DNA from: Siderastrea siderea
Taxonomy: Eukaryota; Cnidaria; Anthozoa; Scleractinia; Rhizangiidae
Length of the DNA stretch: 64,000 nucleotides
NCBI GenBank assembly: GCA_964030785.1
Contig: OZ034979.1
Span: 38,784,984 to 38,848,983 of the forward strand
Reading direction: 5' to 3'
The translations under genes and the position numbers were made by a program. How positions within the stretch are numbered: position 1 is the stretch's first letter; each line of letters opens with the position of its first letter. This document shows positions 28,224 to 41,149 of the stretch, piece after piece. The notes beneath the pieces are model-generated. The model was not told the DNA's origin. It saw nothing but the letters and a program-made list of their open reading frames with translations, and did no database searches.

Positions 28224-31200
28224 TTAGATTAGTATTTTTAGTGGTAAGATTACCTGATGAAATTTAACTGTGTTTAAATAAATGTAATAAAGGTAATAAA
28301 TAAATAAATAAATAAACACAGCAAAGAATTCAAGGACATGGTGAGTTGGAACATAGTTGGTGGGAAATCTCACCCGTATTTTTGTCCTTAACTCCCGTGG
28401 GCGCAGGCGAGAGGCAAATCTCAATAAACTTTTCACATATAAGTTTTCTCATTTGCATTATGATAAATTGAAAAGTGGATGTAAGGAAGTTTGGGCTGGG
28501 AACTGCAAACTAACCCTAAATTTTGTCGAATCCATGGTCGATTGTATTGATTGTAATTAATGGTTAAAACCTTTTTTTCACGACATCTTGTTGATGGATT
28601 ATCTTGCATTTTAATGTGTATTTTGCAACTTTCTTTTACACCAGTTTGTTGCTGTATTTGTTTTTCTTTTATATCTATGCAAAAAAATTTTCCTCGGTCA
28701 TTTGGCTACACTGCCTCATATAATTAAAGACAACTTTAGCCTAAGACCCGATAACTTAGTGAAACTTTTGGCCCATACTCTTTTGCAACTTCGCTTTTGG
28801 AAAGAAATATCTTCTTGTCTAAAATTACTGTCCGAGCAACTAAGTCTCGTTCCTTACTGAAATCATACCAGTTGATACTACTTCTCAAACGCCTACATAA
28901 ATCCATAAGGAAGATGATTAATTTACAATATGGAAACGACATTTTCGACAGAATGTGACGTTCAATGTTGTCAAGGAAATTTGTCAATTTCCGCGCTAAT
29001 ATCATGTTGCAAGACAGCAGTCAGCGCTGTGTTGTTCAATTGGTAGCATTCACCTAACCGAAAAAAAATGCATGAAAGTGATAAGAAATAGTACACCTAA
29101 TTTTTACGAATCCAGGAAAAAAGAGATAAAGAGATAGAGAGAGACCTGGTACCAATCTGGTGAATTCCCTCCCCGCGATACGGGAACATTTTCAATCAAG
29201 ATCATAAATTTCGAAAAATAAATTCGCACTACGACCATTTTTTTTAAACTTGCTTTACTCTTATTTGTGGGCATTTTTAGGAACACTGAGCTTGCTTTAT
29301 TGAGCATATAAAATTTGCATATCGTGTTGTCGGATGCGCACTACGCCGTTGTCAGATGAAAGGTAATAGAAAAATATGAACAAAATAGGAGGAGCTTTAA
29401 CATGCCGACGAACAGCAAAATGGTCAATCAGAAGGGCATTGTTATCGGAAGTCAGCTGTACAAGTATCGTAGTGCAGCAAATTAAGAGACAGCACTGATG
29501 TGTGCTGTCTGGCTCAAGGCAGGAGTCCGGCTCTCTTTCAAACTGTCTTAAAGTCTCGTCTGTTTTGACAAACAGTTTCCTTGTGATAAAAGACGATAGC
29601 TCATGTCTTTGCAAAGATTCTTTCGAAAATCGTGGTATGACGGCTTCCTTGAAGTTTTAATTTTTCGTCAAGTTCCTTGTCAAGAGATGTGGGTCACACT
29701 TGCCTTTGCCAACTTTGTCACTAAATTAAAATTTGACAAAATGTACAACATTATCCTTAGTGCAGCCCGGTACTATTTTGATGTGCAAAGAGGCTGGCAG
29801 CTCAAATAAATACTGATAAAAAGCTCAAATAAAGGTCCAAGACTTTAATTTGAAACTTCCAGGAAGCATTTATTGAAATTAAGCAAGTCAATTCCTTAAA
29901 GGAAAGTCAATCTTAGTAACTTGTACTAGCTGTGGTCACACTACCAACATTTTAGGGAAACTTATCTTGTTCGGACAGCTTACTTAGGGAAACTGAATTT
30001 TTTAAGTTTGACCAATTTTTCCCTAGGGAAATTTTATCCTCTGGAGCTTGGATATGTCTCGAGAACAATAGAGCTCCCCTTGACAACTACCTCAAAATGA
30101 TAGCTAGGGAAAATTCCTATCCCGAGGTAGCTAATACCAGTAGACGCTCGTCGGCGAATGTCTTGATGAAAAAACCGGCCATATGTCACGTCGTGAGAGT
30201 AATTTTTTTTTAAAAAGCGGGGCGTGTCGAGGCAATTGCGCCGCCTCTAAGCGCGAAGATGATGTCGCAGTTCGGAGCAAGATTGCGAAGTATCTTTTTA
30301 ATTCGAGGTTTGAAATTTTTCTTCAGTTTAAGGCTCCGTTTAGAAATGGTTTTTAAACTAAGCAATTGTCTTTGTTATGCGAAAGAGCTTGTATCCTCAA
30401 AATGAGCCGGACCCTCAGGGGTCGATTTCAGTAGCGTGACCATTCCAGATTTTCTTATACTTAGGTGAAATGAAACCCGTCATGAATTTACCTCGCGAAA
30501 GTTTTGATGAATTTATCCCCCCCCTTTCCAGGGAGATAATTCCTTATATAAACTAGATAGGTATTTGCAGCCCAAAGGTTATGGTTTTCGAGCTGTTTTA
30601 GTCTGAAATAGGGTATAGAGTTTGACCATTTTGGTCTGGTTTGTGTAATATGGTCTATTACAATTGGGTATGGTTTTTAGAAGAAGCTACGTTTTTGCTA
30701 TTATCTTCTATTGAGAAGTGTGTTTTGATTACTTAAAATCGGAAATCTGAAGCACTTCTCAAATGTCCACAGAAGCCGTAGCAGTTCCCGGGCAGGTCTG
30801 AAATAGGGTATCGAATTTTGAGTCGGGTGTGATAAATCACATTTTTTGGTCTGAAATAGGGTAAGGTTTTAAGGAGTGGGTCGCACACCCCTACCCAAAA
30901 TTTCGGGGAGTACCCCCTGGATTTGCCCTAGGTAAACCCAGGTAAAAGTCTGTAGTGTGACCACGGCTACTGTTGAATTCGAAGGGTCGGACTTTAAACC
31001 CTTATAATTTGATTTGGCGATTTTTTCCTATAAACGATTCAGCGACAACTCATTTTAGCCATCAGAGCTGCAACTTGTAACGAAACGAATATGAAACGTT
31101 AATGTTCCACAGTTCAATAATTGCAACACTCGGCAAGCTCTTTTTAATATTCTCTGTCTGTAGGATAGTGAATGTACATGTTTGAAATCAAATGTTGCGG

Positions 31201-31323
31201 AGTTTCTAATGATTGCAGTGTTCATGATAGTGTGTACTCAGTTGTAAGTTGGTTAAGGTTTCAAGTTTTCAGGATTGAGGTATAAATCAGATCCTAGTAA
31301 AAGGAAAGAAAAATATTCTTGAA
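28224..31323. other. Non-coding duplicon, highly similar between copies
   Basis: No gene is recognised. An AAAT run is near 28300. The small frames are shared with 50937-54033 only because the DNA is nearly identical, and none shows a domain. Confidence 0.5.
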
Positions 31324-31336
31324 CATCCAGACTAAA

Positions 31337-31430
31337 TGAACGGAGAGTTCTTCAGAGCTTTTGGCATTTATGCAAATCCCTTTTTCAATGATGGAATTAG
31401 TCCCGAAAGCTCTGAAGAAATTTCCGTTCG
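31337..31430. repeat. Inverted repeat, about 25-bp arms
   Basis: TGAACGGAGAGTTCTTCAGAGC and a near complement ending at 31430 flank a 40-base loop. It lies directly right of the point where copies A and B diverge. Confidence 0.6.
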
Positions 31431-32700
31431 TTTTGTTTGTTTTGTTGGTTAAGGATTCCAGCTTTAAGGAGAGGGAAAGTCGCAATGACAAGTAGCGCAG
31501 TGACTGAAATCACGTTTTTTACACAAAGGACACAAAGTGACTAAGGAATATGTAAAGTTAGCTGTAGGCTGGGAGAAGTCCTTTTCCTCCCCTAACTTTT
31601 TAGCGTCAGAAGATGGAAGCTTAAGCGGCGAGAGGCACAACCACGAACCGAGTAGCGTAGGTGCAGGAGGAGGACTTGCTCTTCGTTTTTACTGTTAATT
31701 TGCATAATTTATACATTTTTCGCTCGGAAAGGGTAGGCAGACGTCTCCTTCCCATTCATGACTGGTGTCCTCAGTCATATGAACCGGAATTTTTTGGTTG
31801 ATGCATGCTACTCCGACTTGTCCTAGCCTGCAGGGAGACAACACGAATTTCTTTCATGTGGTGGGTACGTCGTCAGCGTTGTTACAGGACCCAACTTTAT
31901 GGTCGGCTCTTAAATTATGAGTACAATTATTTTACAAAGCATTTTAAAGCACCACGACTGTTTTGGCTCTTTCTTTGTCACAAGCTTACCTTTTAGTTCT
32001 TAAATTTCTCCTTTCTCATTCTAGCCATTTATTGGTGTGAAGAAAGGCGTAGTAGCCTGCCACAGTACCGGTTTTTATAAAATAAGTTGCCGAAAAACAA
32101 AGGTTTCTTAACATTTTTTTGGGTGAAAAAAAGGATAAATTAACCGATTATTCTGTCCGCTAAGTGGACGATTTTGCTCGAAAGGCTGCTCAAAAAAAGT
32201 TATTCTGCTAGATTCTGTGCGAAGAAAATCTCCTGGATAAACGATAAGTTGTAAACAACTGATTACACGTTTGTTCCATTTGTTCCATGTGCCATGCGCG
32301 GGATTTTCTATTTTCTTCTCTGTGCTCCTTAAGGCCTAGACTCCCACTCCTCAAAATTCTGCCCAAGGATGCGAACAAGCCTGAAAGAAACAGACGCTGT
32401 CTCAGGCTGAGGGCGTAATTCACTGAGCTCAGAACATGACGAAGCTAATCTGAGTGAAGTGAGAACTCTGAGCCAGTTTTGGTTAACTTCCAAGTCAAGA
32501 TCAAAGAAGCCTTGCATATTCAGTGGGGAATATCCATTTTAAACAAACAGCTGTCATGCAAATTCAACTCTTTCACTTTAATATCATTCCTTGCACTGTT
32601 AATTAATTCTTTTAAAGTTAGTTACACACTTTCTAAATATTTGTAATTTTATTACTACGCGTGTATATTATAAATTCAAATCCTATGTAAGTTTACTCGC
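31431..32700. other. Intergenic, no gene recognised
   Basis: Only short frames without domains. Nothing else was supported. Confidence 0.4.
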
Positions 32701-32702
32701 AA

Positions 32703-32735
32703 CTGACGATGATCGTAGCAAGATCGAAACCTGTC
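32703..32735 (+). ncRNA. Hammerhead-like core, isolated
   Basis: CTGACGA (32703-32709), a stem GATC/GATC (32711-32725), GAAAC (32726-32730) and then CTGTC. The bases CAA before the first box can pair with TTG after GTC as the start of helix I. It probably marks a remnant of a Penelope-like element or retrozyme; no coding part is nearby. Confidence 0.4.
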
Positions 32736-33114
32736 TTGTTTAAAAATCAAGTGTTGTCCTTTTTCTTAAAATTCTTATGAGTCTGACTTCTTTCAAGACT
32801 TAATTAATATAGCGATATTTCAATAATCATTTTATAATTTATAATGCTTTTTAGTAATACTTTATTCATGAAGCACTGTTTCTATGATAATTCTATAATA
32901 ACCTAATAGATTAAACCCTCGGTTAACTTTTAATCATTAAATAATTCGTTTTAAGACTATGGGGGAAGCCAAGGAAAGACACGAAGTTGCAGTCTGGCTG
33001 TTGTTCGTGGTATATCATTAAATTACAAGTTACATAACTATGCTGATGATGACGATGACTATGCTATGGTTGTTAAATACGGGGAAGATGTTTCTTTATA
33101 ATTCAAGGTGGAGT

Positions 33115-35896
33115 TTAAGGAATCGAGATAATTAGAGGCCAAAGTCTTTCAAAGTAGTGCCCTTCCTCGGGGTTTGGATGGTTATCCACGAATGAAATAG
33201 CTTTTCGATAAAATTCAATTGGATGCCTCTTAATCATGTCGCGAGTTGCTGCAAAACATCCCCTCGGGCAGAAAGGGAAGTCGCTCGGGTGTGGAAAGCC
33301 AAACAGTTCCTCAAAAAATTCACCCAAAGTCAAATTAGCACGACGAATTTTACCACTGTTTAGCATTTTGACCCACTTCCCATAGTGGCGAATTTGGCCC
33401 CATTTACTGGGCCGTTTCATAACTTTACAGGTAACATTCTTTTTTACATTATAAACGTAATCCATGGGATTTCTGAAGCATAAATTGCGAACCGCTTCTC
33501 GACCGTCTCCTTGAAGAAAAACAGTAATTTCAGGGAGCACGTGATAGTTGTTTATGATGTGGTACAGGTAAGAGTGACTTTCCCGCCCAACATTAGGTAA
33601 CTTCTCCCAGGCATTCAATGGCAATAATGCGGGAGGTTGTAGATCCGTCCCCTTATGATAAACACGAGTGTGATTGGCTATTGGAGACAGCCAGTGAAGA
33701 TTTTCGTTGTAATGAGCAATCACGAATTCATAGTCCTTCAATCGTTCATTGAAAAACCGGCCAGTGTTTCTCCTGGAATTAACAAGATTTGGGTTAGGGT
33801 AGGTGTCCTCTGGGATACCTCGTAACAGCTTGTCGATGACTTCAACACCCTGCATGAACGAGTGGTCTTGATTTGCAACCTCATATCGCCAGCCTCCAAA
33901 CCGACCACGAGAGTAGATGCCTTTGAATTCCAACCAAGGTTGGACCTTTTCAAGAATCATTTCTCTGTTGATAGAAGGAACTGGATAGCCATGGTCTAGT
34001 CGACGGTAGTATTTTGAAAGGACCATTTCTGATGTAATGAATCCGTAAGTAATTAAAGCTTCAATAGTAGTGTCAGTCAAGTGGTCCTTTGTCCAACGCT
34101 CCGGATTGGAGTTACTTTTAGGTTCTGCTGCCTCACACATCAGGGACCACTGATTACCAGGCATCGGAACATGATCGTCTGAGTAACTGGAGAAAACCGT
34201 TATTCGATAGAAAGGAGAATCCGAATCAGGAAAGTACATCCAGGACTTGTTTGAGAGCATTTCAGGAGGTTGACCTTTAAGTCCAATACCTATGACGTGA
34301 GTGTGTGAATAGACGAGCTGAGAAGTCAGTTTTTTCATTTCTTCCAAAGACGTATCCCTTCCCCTTATCGTGTTGACAAATACCTCGAGTGGAACTGTTG
34401 AGATTAGATTGTCAAACTTGATCTCCTGCAGTGCTTTGAAACTCCTCTCTACTAGTATAGAGTTTGTGTCCACATTTATGCTTTTGACTTTATGATGAAA
34501 ATGAAACCACTCGCGAGGAACAAGATCAGCAACTGCTTGCCATATGCCACCAGTTCCTTTGTACCGTGGGAATCGGAAAACATTGTTTGGTCCCCAGGCG
34601 GAATCTTTTGCAGAAGCTCCATTGTCATACTCTGCAATTTTACGCTTGATCTCATCAATTTGTGGAACAGCAACTCGCTCACCAACCCAGACAGAGTTCA
34701 TTTCAGTAGGATCTATGGTCCAGACTTTTCTATTATACTTTCTCATGAAAACCTCGCAAAGACCGGCACCGAAGTTACGAAGAAGCCACTGGTTAAAGTT
34801 GGCAGGTTTCTCCTTTATCGGATTAGCAGCAATTTCCTCCAGACCTGATAAGCTCTTCTGTTGGTCCACTTTGTCCATCGCCTCGATGTTATTCTGCACC
34901 GGGTATGGAATAAATCTTCGTTTGCCATCAGATCCCTTCATGAAGGCATAAGCAGCCCTCTTTCTCTCATTCCAGTCTTTTATCGCCCTGTCCAGCACCC
35001 GATCGAAATACTGGTAATGAGAGAAGACCACATGACCTCCCATGTCCCAAAGGAAGCCTTGATCATCTCTTTCGGACGCAGCGAGTCCTCCGGGTTTTCC
35101 ACTTTGTTCAAAGATAGTAACTGATATGTTCGTAAACTCTTTGCTAAGTTCATAAAGTCGATAAGCGGCGCCCAGAGCTGTTGGACCGGCGCCGATGATG
35201 ATGACGTTATGTTTGTTGTTATTGTAAGTTCCTGAATCAGCAACACCTGTAAGAGAAGTTTGTTAGTGCATCAAATCTCTACCTCCGAAGAGTCTTGACA
35301 ACTACCGTATTCCCCCTTCTAAATTTGTGAAGTCCCTGGGGGCTTATTAAAGGGGGACTTTTAGAATAACTTGAAAAAGCTCAGATACATTCAGTGATCA
35401 AAGGAAACCCAAAATTAATGTTTTATTTTTGTTTGATTTTATACTGCTTGTTTACTGAAACTGTAAATAAGTATCTTTTGTCACGGATGTCCAGTAAGGA
35501 AATGGATTAAACGTAAAAAAAATTTAAATAAATAAATGGAAAAAATTGAGTTTATCCCACCTGTCTTGGAAAAATCGCCGAAAACTTATTATTGTTTTAT
35601 TTGTTTATTGTTTCTTCTCCCTTGAAAAACCATATTTCATACCAAACTTCATGTAAAATGTTCGAAGTGTCTGAATACTCGCGTGTTTACATGTTAGTTA
35701 AAAATGGCGGAGTATCCTCGAACTAACTCTTTAGTCTAAACATTCTTTTTTGAGGCGTAAGTAAATTAGGGTGTACTCTCATGGACATTTTACCCAGTTA
35801 CGATGTATTCTTGGAAATGACATGTGCCCACACGTTATTACAGAATGGATACTCACTTCTCAGCACGCTCGATTTTTCTTGACGGTAACTTAACAT
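33115..35896 (-). CDS. FAD-dependent oxidoreductase fused to a DUF3431-like domain
   Basis: The large exon 35246-33115 (acceptor CTTCTCTTACAG) encodes 709 residues. It opens with a Rossmann dinucleotide-binding segment, VIIIGAGPTALGAAYRL, followed by an acidic strand end (VTIFEQ) and GKPGGLAAS, as in amine oxidase, protoporphyrinogen oxidase and UDP-galactopyranose mutase relatives. Near the end of that part, GRFGGWRYEVANQDHSFMQG looks like the second FAD-contact motif. The last about 200 residues change character: FVIAHYNENLHWLS, NVGRESHSYLYHIINNY, LPEITVFLQG and ERLWPLI resemble DUF3431, a glycosyltransferase-like family. A possible first exon, 35896-35857 (start MLSYRQEKS, donor GTGAGT), joins in phase and would give 723 residues; further 5' exons are possible. 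The frame is intact. Substrate unknown; sugar modification is a guess. Confidence 0.75.
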
Positions 35897-35899
35897 ACT

Positions 35900-36359
35900 G
35901 GGAAAGAAAACGTTCCTTATAATAGCTCTACATGAAAAGGAAAAAGACCTGAAGGATTGCTTTAAACTCGACGGTGCATATATAGGAAAAAATTGGACAG
36001 CTTGAAGTTAAGAAATCCTTGTTCGGGGACACACTTGTTGTTTCAGGGGAGATCTGAGTCTTCTGGTGTTTTTTGTTTGTTTTTTAATTAGCTATTCTTA
36101 TTTTGCAACTGGGGTATTTTAGCCGAAAATTAGTGTTAGTGTTACCAAGAATTCTACTCTGAGTTTAATAGTGCTGCTTTCTCATGCAAGTCAGTTTTTG
36201 TTTTTCGGCACTACTGTATTGCGGATTGGGTTGTTTAGTGATGGCTAATTTATTGAACAACAGAAAAAATCGCGTTAGCGTTAAGCTCTATACACATTGC
36301 AATTAACGGACATCGTGAATTTTAGCGTTTGTAGGGCGAATGATTGTGTTTTCAGTGGC
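35900..36359. other. Intergenic, nothing recognised
   Basis: AT-rich, without gene-like frames. Confidence 0.4.
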
Positions 36360-36683
36360 CTGTAGAAAATCAATTTTTTTTTATGAAAATTATCTTTATT
36401 TACCGTTACAAAACAAGACGTACACTAATTACAATACAGTATTCCTCTACCTTCTTATACGATATACATATGTTACTTATAAATTACAATTACATACAAT
36501 TACAATTTTTTATACAATTTACAGTCAAGTTAATCTTACATTTCATTCAACCATACTAGTCATAAGGTCGACAGATACGCATGGACAGGGTTAGTACACA
36601 AACAAAAAGAAAGAAACAATACAACAAAATAATTACAGCAGAGGGGACCACGTTTCCTTGAATTTATCTATTTTATTATTTTG

Positions 36684-36712
36684 GTAGCGATAGCATGAAG
36701 TGCTATCGCTAC
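36684..36712. repeat. Hairpin at the LINE inversion joint
   Basis: GTAGCGATAGCA and its exact complement surround TGAAG, where the two opposite LINE segments meet. Confidence 0.85.
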
Positions 36713-38337
36713 TTTTCGTTCTTGGAATCGAGCTCCTCGCCGGTGCTTTACAAAAAGATACCACAAAGAATTAAAAAGCACACAATATGCTGATGACACA
36801 ACAGTCTTTGTACGTGATCTTGACTCCGTCTCCCAGTTACTTAAGCTCTTAAGTGGGTTCAAAGATATAAGCGGTTTGGAAATCAATAAACATAAAACTG
36901 AAGCGATGTGGCTAGGGTCGTGGAGAAATTGCAAAGAAACGCCTTTTGGTTTCAAGTGGCCACTGGACCCAATTAACGCTCTCGGCGTACACTTTTCGTA
37001 TGATTCCGAGAAAGCTATTAAGCGCAATTTTACAGACAAAATACGAATATTGGAGCAAACCCTTCAAACCTGGAAAAGACGAAATCTCACACTTATTGGC
37101 AAAATAAACATTGTAAAAACATTGGGTCTTGCCAAACTGATTTACAGCACCTCTCTTCTGCCGATCCCAAAGCACCTAATAGACAGTTTCAACAAAATAA
37201 TCTTTGACTTTATTTGGGATGGCAAGACGCCTAAAATCAAAAGAAAGACTATCATCGCCGAAAAGAAGTACGGTGGCTTAAAAATGATCGACTTCGAAAT
37301 CATGGAGCGCTCTCTAAAAATAGCTTGGGCTAAACGCATTATAGACAACGAAGACGTCGCATGGAAGGTTATCCCAAATTACGCTACTTGCCAATATGGC
37401 GGTCTCCAATTTCTTGTTAAATGCGATTATAACATAAAGTCACTCAATCTAGAATATCTTCCGGAGTTCTACCACAAGGTGCTCAGCTACTGGCAGGAAT
37501 CTAAATTACTAATTGATAATAAAGTGAAGTCTGTTAAAAATCAAATCATCTGGAATAATCAAAACATCGCGGTGGATGGAAAGTCAATATTCTTTAGAAA
37601 CGGGTTTAATAAGGATATCGTCTACATCAGCGACCTGCTTGATGAGGACTCAAACTTTCACTCTCTAGCAGGTTTAAAAGAAAAATTTCAAATCAATCCT
37701 CCGTTTATCGTATATTACGGCCTCTCAAAAGCCATTCCAAAAGAATGGAAAACGGCCTTGCAGAACGAGCCCCATACAAGTAATTCAACACAAATAACCT
37801 TCTCAACAAAATCATCGTATTTAAAATTACTTAGTAAAAGTTACTTAGCTCCTACAGCTGAACAAAGAATTATAAACCACGGCTTCACCAAGGAAAACGT
37901 CTGCAATGTCTATTTGCTGCCTTTCCGAATTTTAAAAGAAGCAAAGCTCATCATATTTCAATACAAAATTATCCATAACATCTTACCTACGCAAGCCAGT
38001 TTATTTCGGTCAAATTTAGCAGAAAATGATGTATGTCCTTTATGCAACCTTGAAAGACAGACGCTGTCTCACATGCTGTTCTCATGCACTGTGTCCTCGT
38101 CTTTGTGGAATCTCTTCACACGCTGGTGGCAAAAAACCTTTGGCCATCACATAACTTTAACAGAAACTATTATTCTTTACGGCTGGCACAATTAACGTGG
38201 CTCTAACATCTGGATAGCCCTCAACTACTCTCTAATAATCGCGAAATATCACATATTCTCCACAAGTGTACGCGGCGGCATTTTAGACCTTGAAAACTTC
38301 CTCTTTCGCCTTAAAGATAAAATTTCTACACTTCATG
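36713..38337 (+). pseudogene. LINE reverse transcriptase, C-terminal part (L1/Tx1-like)
   Basis: The frame passes through the catalytic box QYADDTTVF near 36785 and continues through the thumb region (TLIGKINIVKTLGLAKLIYS, FDFIWDGKTPKIKRKT, KYGGLKMIDFE). It ends with a Cys/His knuckle, CPLCNLERQTLSHMLFSC, typical of L1/Tx1-type RT C-termini. An in-frame TAA at 38193-38195 interrupts it; the same frame stays open to the element end at 38337. The N-terminal RT, endonuclease and ORF1 are absent. There is no ATG upstream of the YADD box, so it is a dead 5'-truncated fragment. Confidence 0.85.
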
Positions 38338-38350
38338 CTGTAGAAAATCA

Positions 38351-40863
38351 TGAGCTATGAAAGACAGTACATCTCTATAAAAGATGCCCTTGTTTTATTT
38401 CTAAATGTTTGGAACAAAATAATAATTCTCAGATCTGATCGTGAGTGAAAGAAACTCTTAGCGGTCAGCTTCGCCGCTTGCAATAGGTGACATTTCATAA
38501 GGAAACGACTAAGGAAACAGCATTTAGAGGAACTTGATTTGTCCTCATGGGAGAGCCTAAATAGTATACCGCTAAATTGCTCTCATTTTAATGTGTTCTT
38601 TATGAATAAAAACGTGAAGACAGTGCGCAAGGACAAAGCGTAAACAAAAGGCGGACCGCCATGGAAACCGTCTGTTTTTGTTCATTTTCTTAAACATAGC
38701 ACCTTTCACCACGATTTTCAACAATTACAACGGTAGTTTTTCTTTCCTCCCTTGGTGGCATTCTTTACAAAGTTGAAGAAGAGCATTTGTGATCCTGGAG
38801 TTTTTCTATTCAACCGCTTTTTCAACCGCAAAGTCCGGGGTTTCATTACGCGAGGTCTCTAGAAACTCTGCATCTCGCATGCAAAAGTCACGGTATAGGC
38901 TTCCCTTTACAACTTTCAAAACACAAGTTTTTTTTGTGTGTTAATAACTAGGAGTTCAGCCTGAAGTCTACCAATAAGCTTAACTTAAATTCTAAAAGAG
39001 AAAAAGACTAAAAATGTCTGGTGACAAGACTCAACGAAAGTCCATTTGAGTGGAAAGCCCGTCATTCCTCCGCATCCGTCCCAAAATGTCACAACACAAT
39101 GAACACAATATTGAGAAGGGCATTGAAAGCGGAAATTAACTTAAAAGAAGCGGAAATGGCGTATTCAAGGGACCTATACTACGTGGCACGATATGTCCAT
39201 GTCCATGCGTACGATGTCAAGGCTTGCTGTGATAACTGAGTTTGTGTACATAAAATAACTCTCCATCTTCAGCTGTGTTATGGTGGCGCAATGGAGAGAC
39301 ACGCGAACATTACGATTTTTTGGTTTCGTTTCTTTTTCAGGTGGCGCACGTTCAAACCTCACAACTTCACATTTTGTCTCTCCAATTTTTTCTTTATTCC
39401 TTGTTGTTGTTGTTATTGTTGTTGTTGTTGTTTCGGTTTGGTGCAATTTTTACCTACTTGCTTCCCATGACAAATTTCAGACGGTACTCCGTTCTCACAT
39501 TAACGGAGAAAGATCTGGCTAAACTTTGGGTTATACGTGTTATTCTATTCTTGGGACAAGCTATTGTTTAATGCAATCTTTCTTAGTTAAGTTTTCTTTT
39601 GTTTTTCAACAAAGTAGTATATGATCTTGATATATTTAGTTATTTTTGATATATAGTCTCCACCCGCCTTAATCAGCTAAGCTAATTTGCGGATAGAACC
39701 ACACTCTTGTCATATTTGTAAACAACTCTTGAAAAAATTGGTGAAAACAATGAGCTCTGCACTTTGCTCACGATCACGAGCGCTAGAAAACAGCCAATTC
39801 TAGGAAGACTTTTTGCTGTTTTGGGATGACCTGGCAAATTCAAGTTGAAGTTAAATTTGCAACGATACCAGGGACATGGTGATACGAGTGCTTGCTAAGA
39901 AACAAAAATTATCACGCATCAGTTATATAAATCCGACTACTACTCATGCCCAATGGATTTTTTAAACAGCTGGATCGCAGACTGTGAATCGGCTTATTAT
40001 ATAAACCTTCAGCTCTTAGTGTCATGTATAATTATACAATTTCTTTCTTTTTGCAACGAATCCGCCGTTACGCAAAGCCTTTTATTTCCAAAATAATTTA
40101 AATTTTAATTCAAAGTCATAGATTTGTAGAAATCTCTTCCCGTACTGCTGTATGATGCAAGAATGCCGTAATCTAAGATTATATTTTGCACATTTATTTA
40201 ATAACTTTAACTTTTCCATTTTAAATAAATCCTTTTCATTTTAAAGTAGTTCTCCCTTTTATTTCTTTATAAAAAATCTTCCTGAAATCACAAACTTTCC
40301 ACTCTTTGCTCTGTGTGTCTGTAAAAAGTCGATTGATTGTAAGATTGAGTTGTGATTAAAGACACCTTGTATAGCTTGGGAATTGAGCGTAGAAAACAAT
40401 AAGACATACTAATGTTAGTCTAAAGGTTTCAGAATTTTATTCCTGCAGCTACCATAACAATCCAATTAAGTTAATTAAACACCTAGAAAGACGAAAAAGA
40501 CATGATCAGTTTTATCCTTCGTGACGAATAAAGCAAGCAAAATTCGTCTCCTCAGCGGTCCGCACCCTTTTTTCGCTTTATAGTCTACCTTTTAGGCGAA
40601 TTTTTCTGTGGCTTTAATTTTGACTACCAGCTTCTGCAATCATCTTTCCCTTGTAGACGGACTTATCGCAAGTTTTAACCCTCAAACAACAGATTTTTTG
40701 GCCAGGTTATTTACCTTTGGAAAAGGCGAAAGCTAGCACCGCTACGACAAAAATATAAGCTTATCTGACAAAATCCATGTTTTTCATGCGACCACTTGAC
40801 TTCGAGCAAAAAAATTACTAGGTTTCGAAGACAATTGTTTTGCGATAAAAGATGTTTGAAAGA
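38351..40863. other. Intergenic, nothing recognised except a GTT microsatellite
   Basis: A GTT-type repeat lies at about 39402-39431. A box B-like CGTTCAAACCTC at 39349 has no convincing tRNA fold around it. No gene-like frame. Confidence 0.4.
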
Positions 40864-41149
40864 AGAGTCTCTCTAGGAACTGTCTTCAAAGTAAAACCTT
40901 ATCTGTTTCGTGACAGCCTTATCTCCAAGAAATGAAAACATATACTACAGGCAGACCACCCTCTGTTCGTGTGGTGTGTTTACTGTTGGAAGTTGAGACT
41001 AGTACAGACATTTAAGTACTTTTTATCTTTATGGTTCAATAAAGGTTAAAGAAAATATTAAATATGTTTTTTTTTTGCCGTTCCGAGATGTATAAGACGT
41101 TGTCTAGCGAGATTGCTTTCCGGCCGAAGGCCGGGAAGAGATTAAGGAT

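Larger units (their letters stand above)
3654..31323 (+). repeat. Duplicon copy A (direct repeat of 40864-54033)
   Basis: The backbone matches copy B in blocks: 3654-8317 with 40864-45918; 17625-18180 with 45919-46469; 18181-18362 with 48179-48361; 24389-24836 with 48365-48802; 26104-31323 with 48807-54033. Blocks found only in A are the two foldback elements, the 6-kb satellite element and 24837-26103. Reading side by side, the right-hand block differs by about one base in a hundred, the Penelope-like part by clearly more. Confidence 0.9.
36373..38337 (-). mobile_element. LINE insertion with 5' inversion and 13-bp target duplication
   Basis: CTGTAGAAAATCA occurs at 36360-36372 and again at 38338-38350. 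On the minus strand the element ends at 36373 in an A-run, with AATAAA about 20 bases before it. This sense part (36683-36373) encodes the last residues IDKFKETWSPLL and a stop. The rest, 36713-38337, lies in the opposite direction and encodes reverse transcriptase up to just before that C-terminus. Such an inverted 5' piece next to the target duplication is the mark of twin priming. A hairpin (36684-36712) sits at the inversion joint. Confidence 0.85.

Noticed and set aside
34492..35124. Several plus-strand frames over the oxidoreductase exon
   Set aside because: Shadows of the minus-strand coding exon.
38338..38360. LINE frame continuing to a stop at 38358
   Set aside because: The bases after 38337 are the target duplication and flank, so the apparent continuation is chance.
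39279..39360. Possible SINE head (TGGTGGCGCAATGG and CGTTCAAACCTC)
   Set aside because: The spacing and arms do not fold into a tRNA-like shape.
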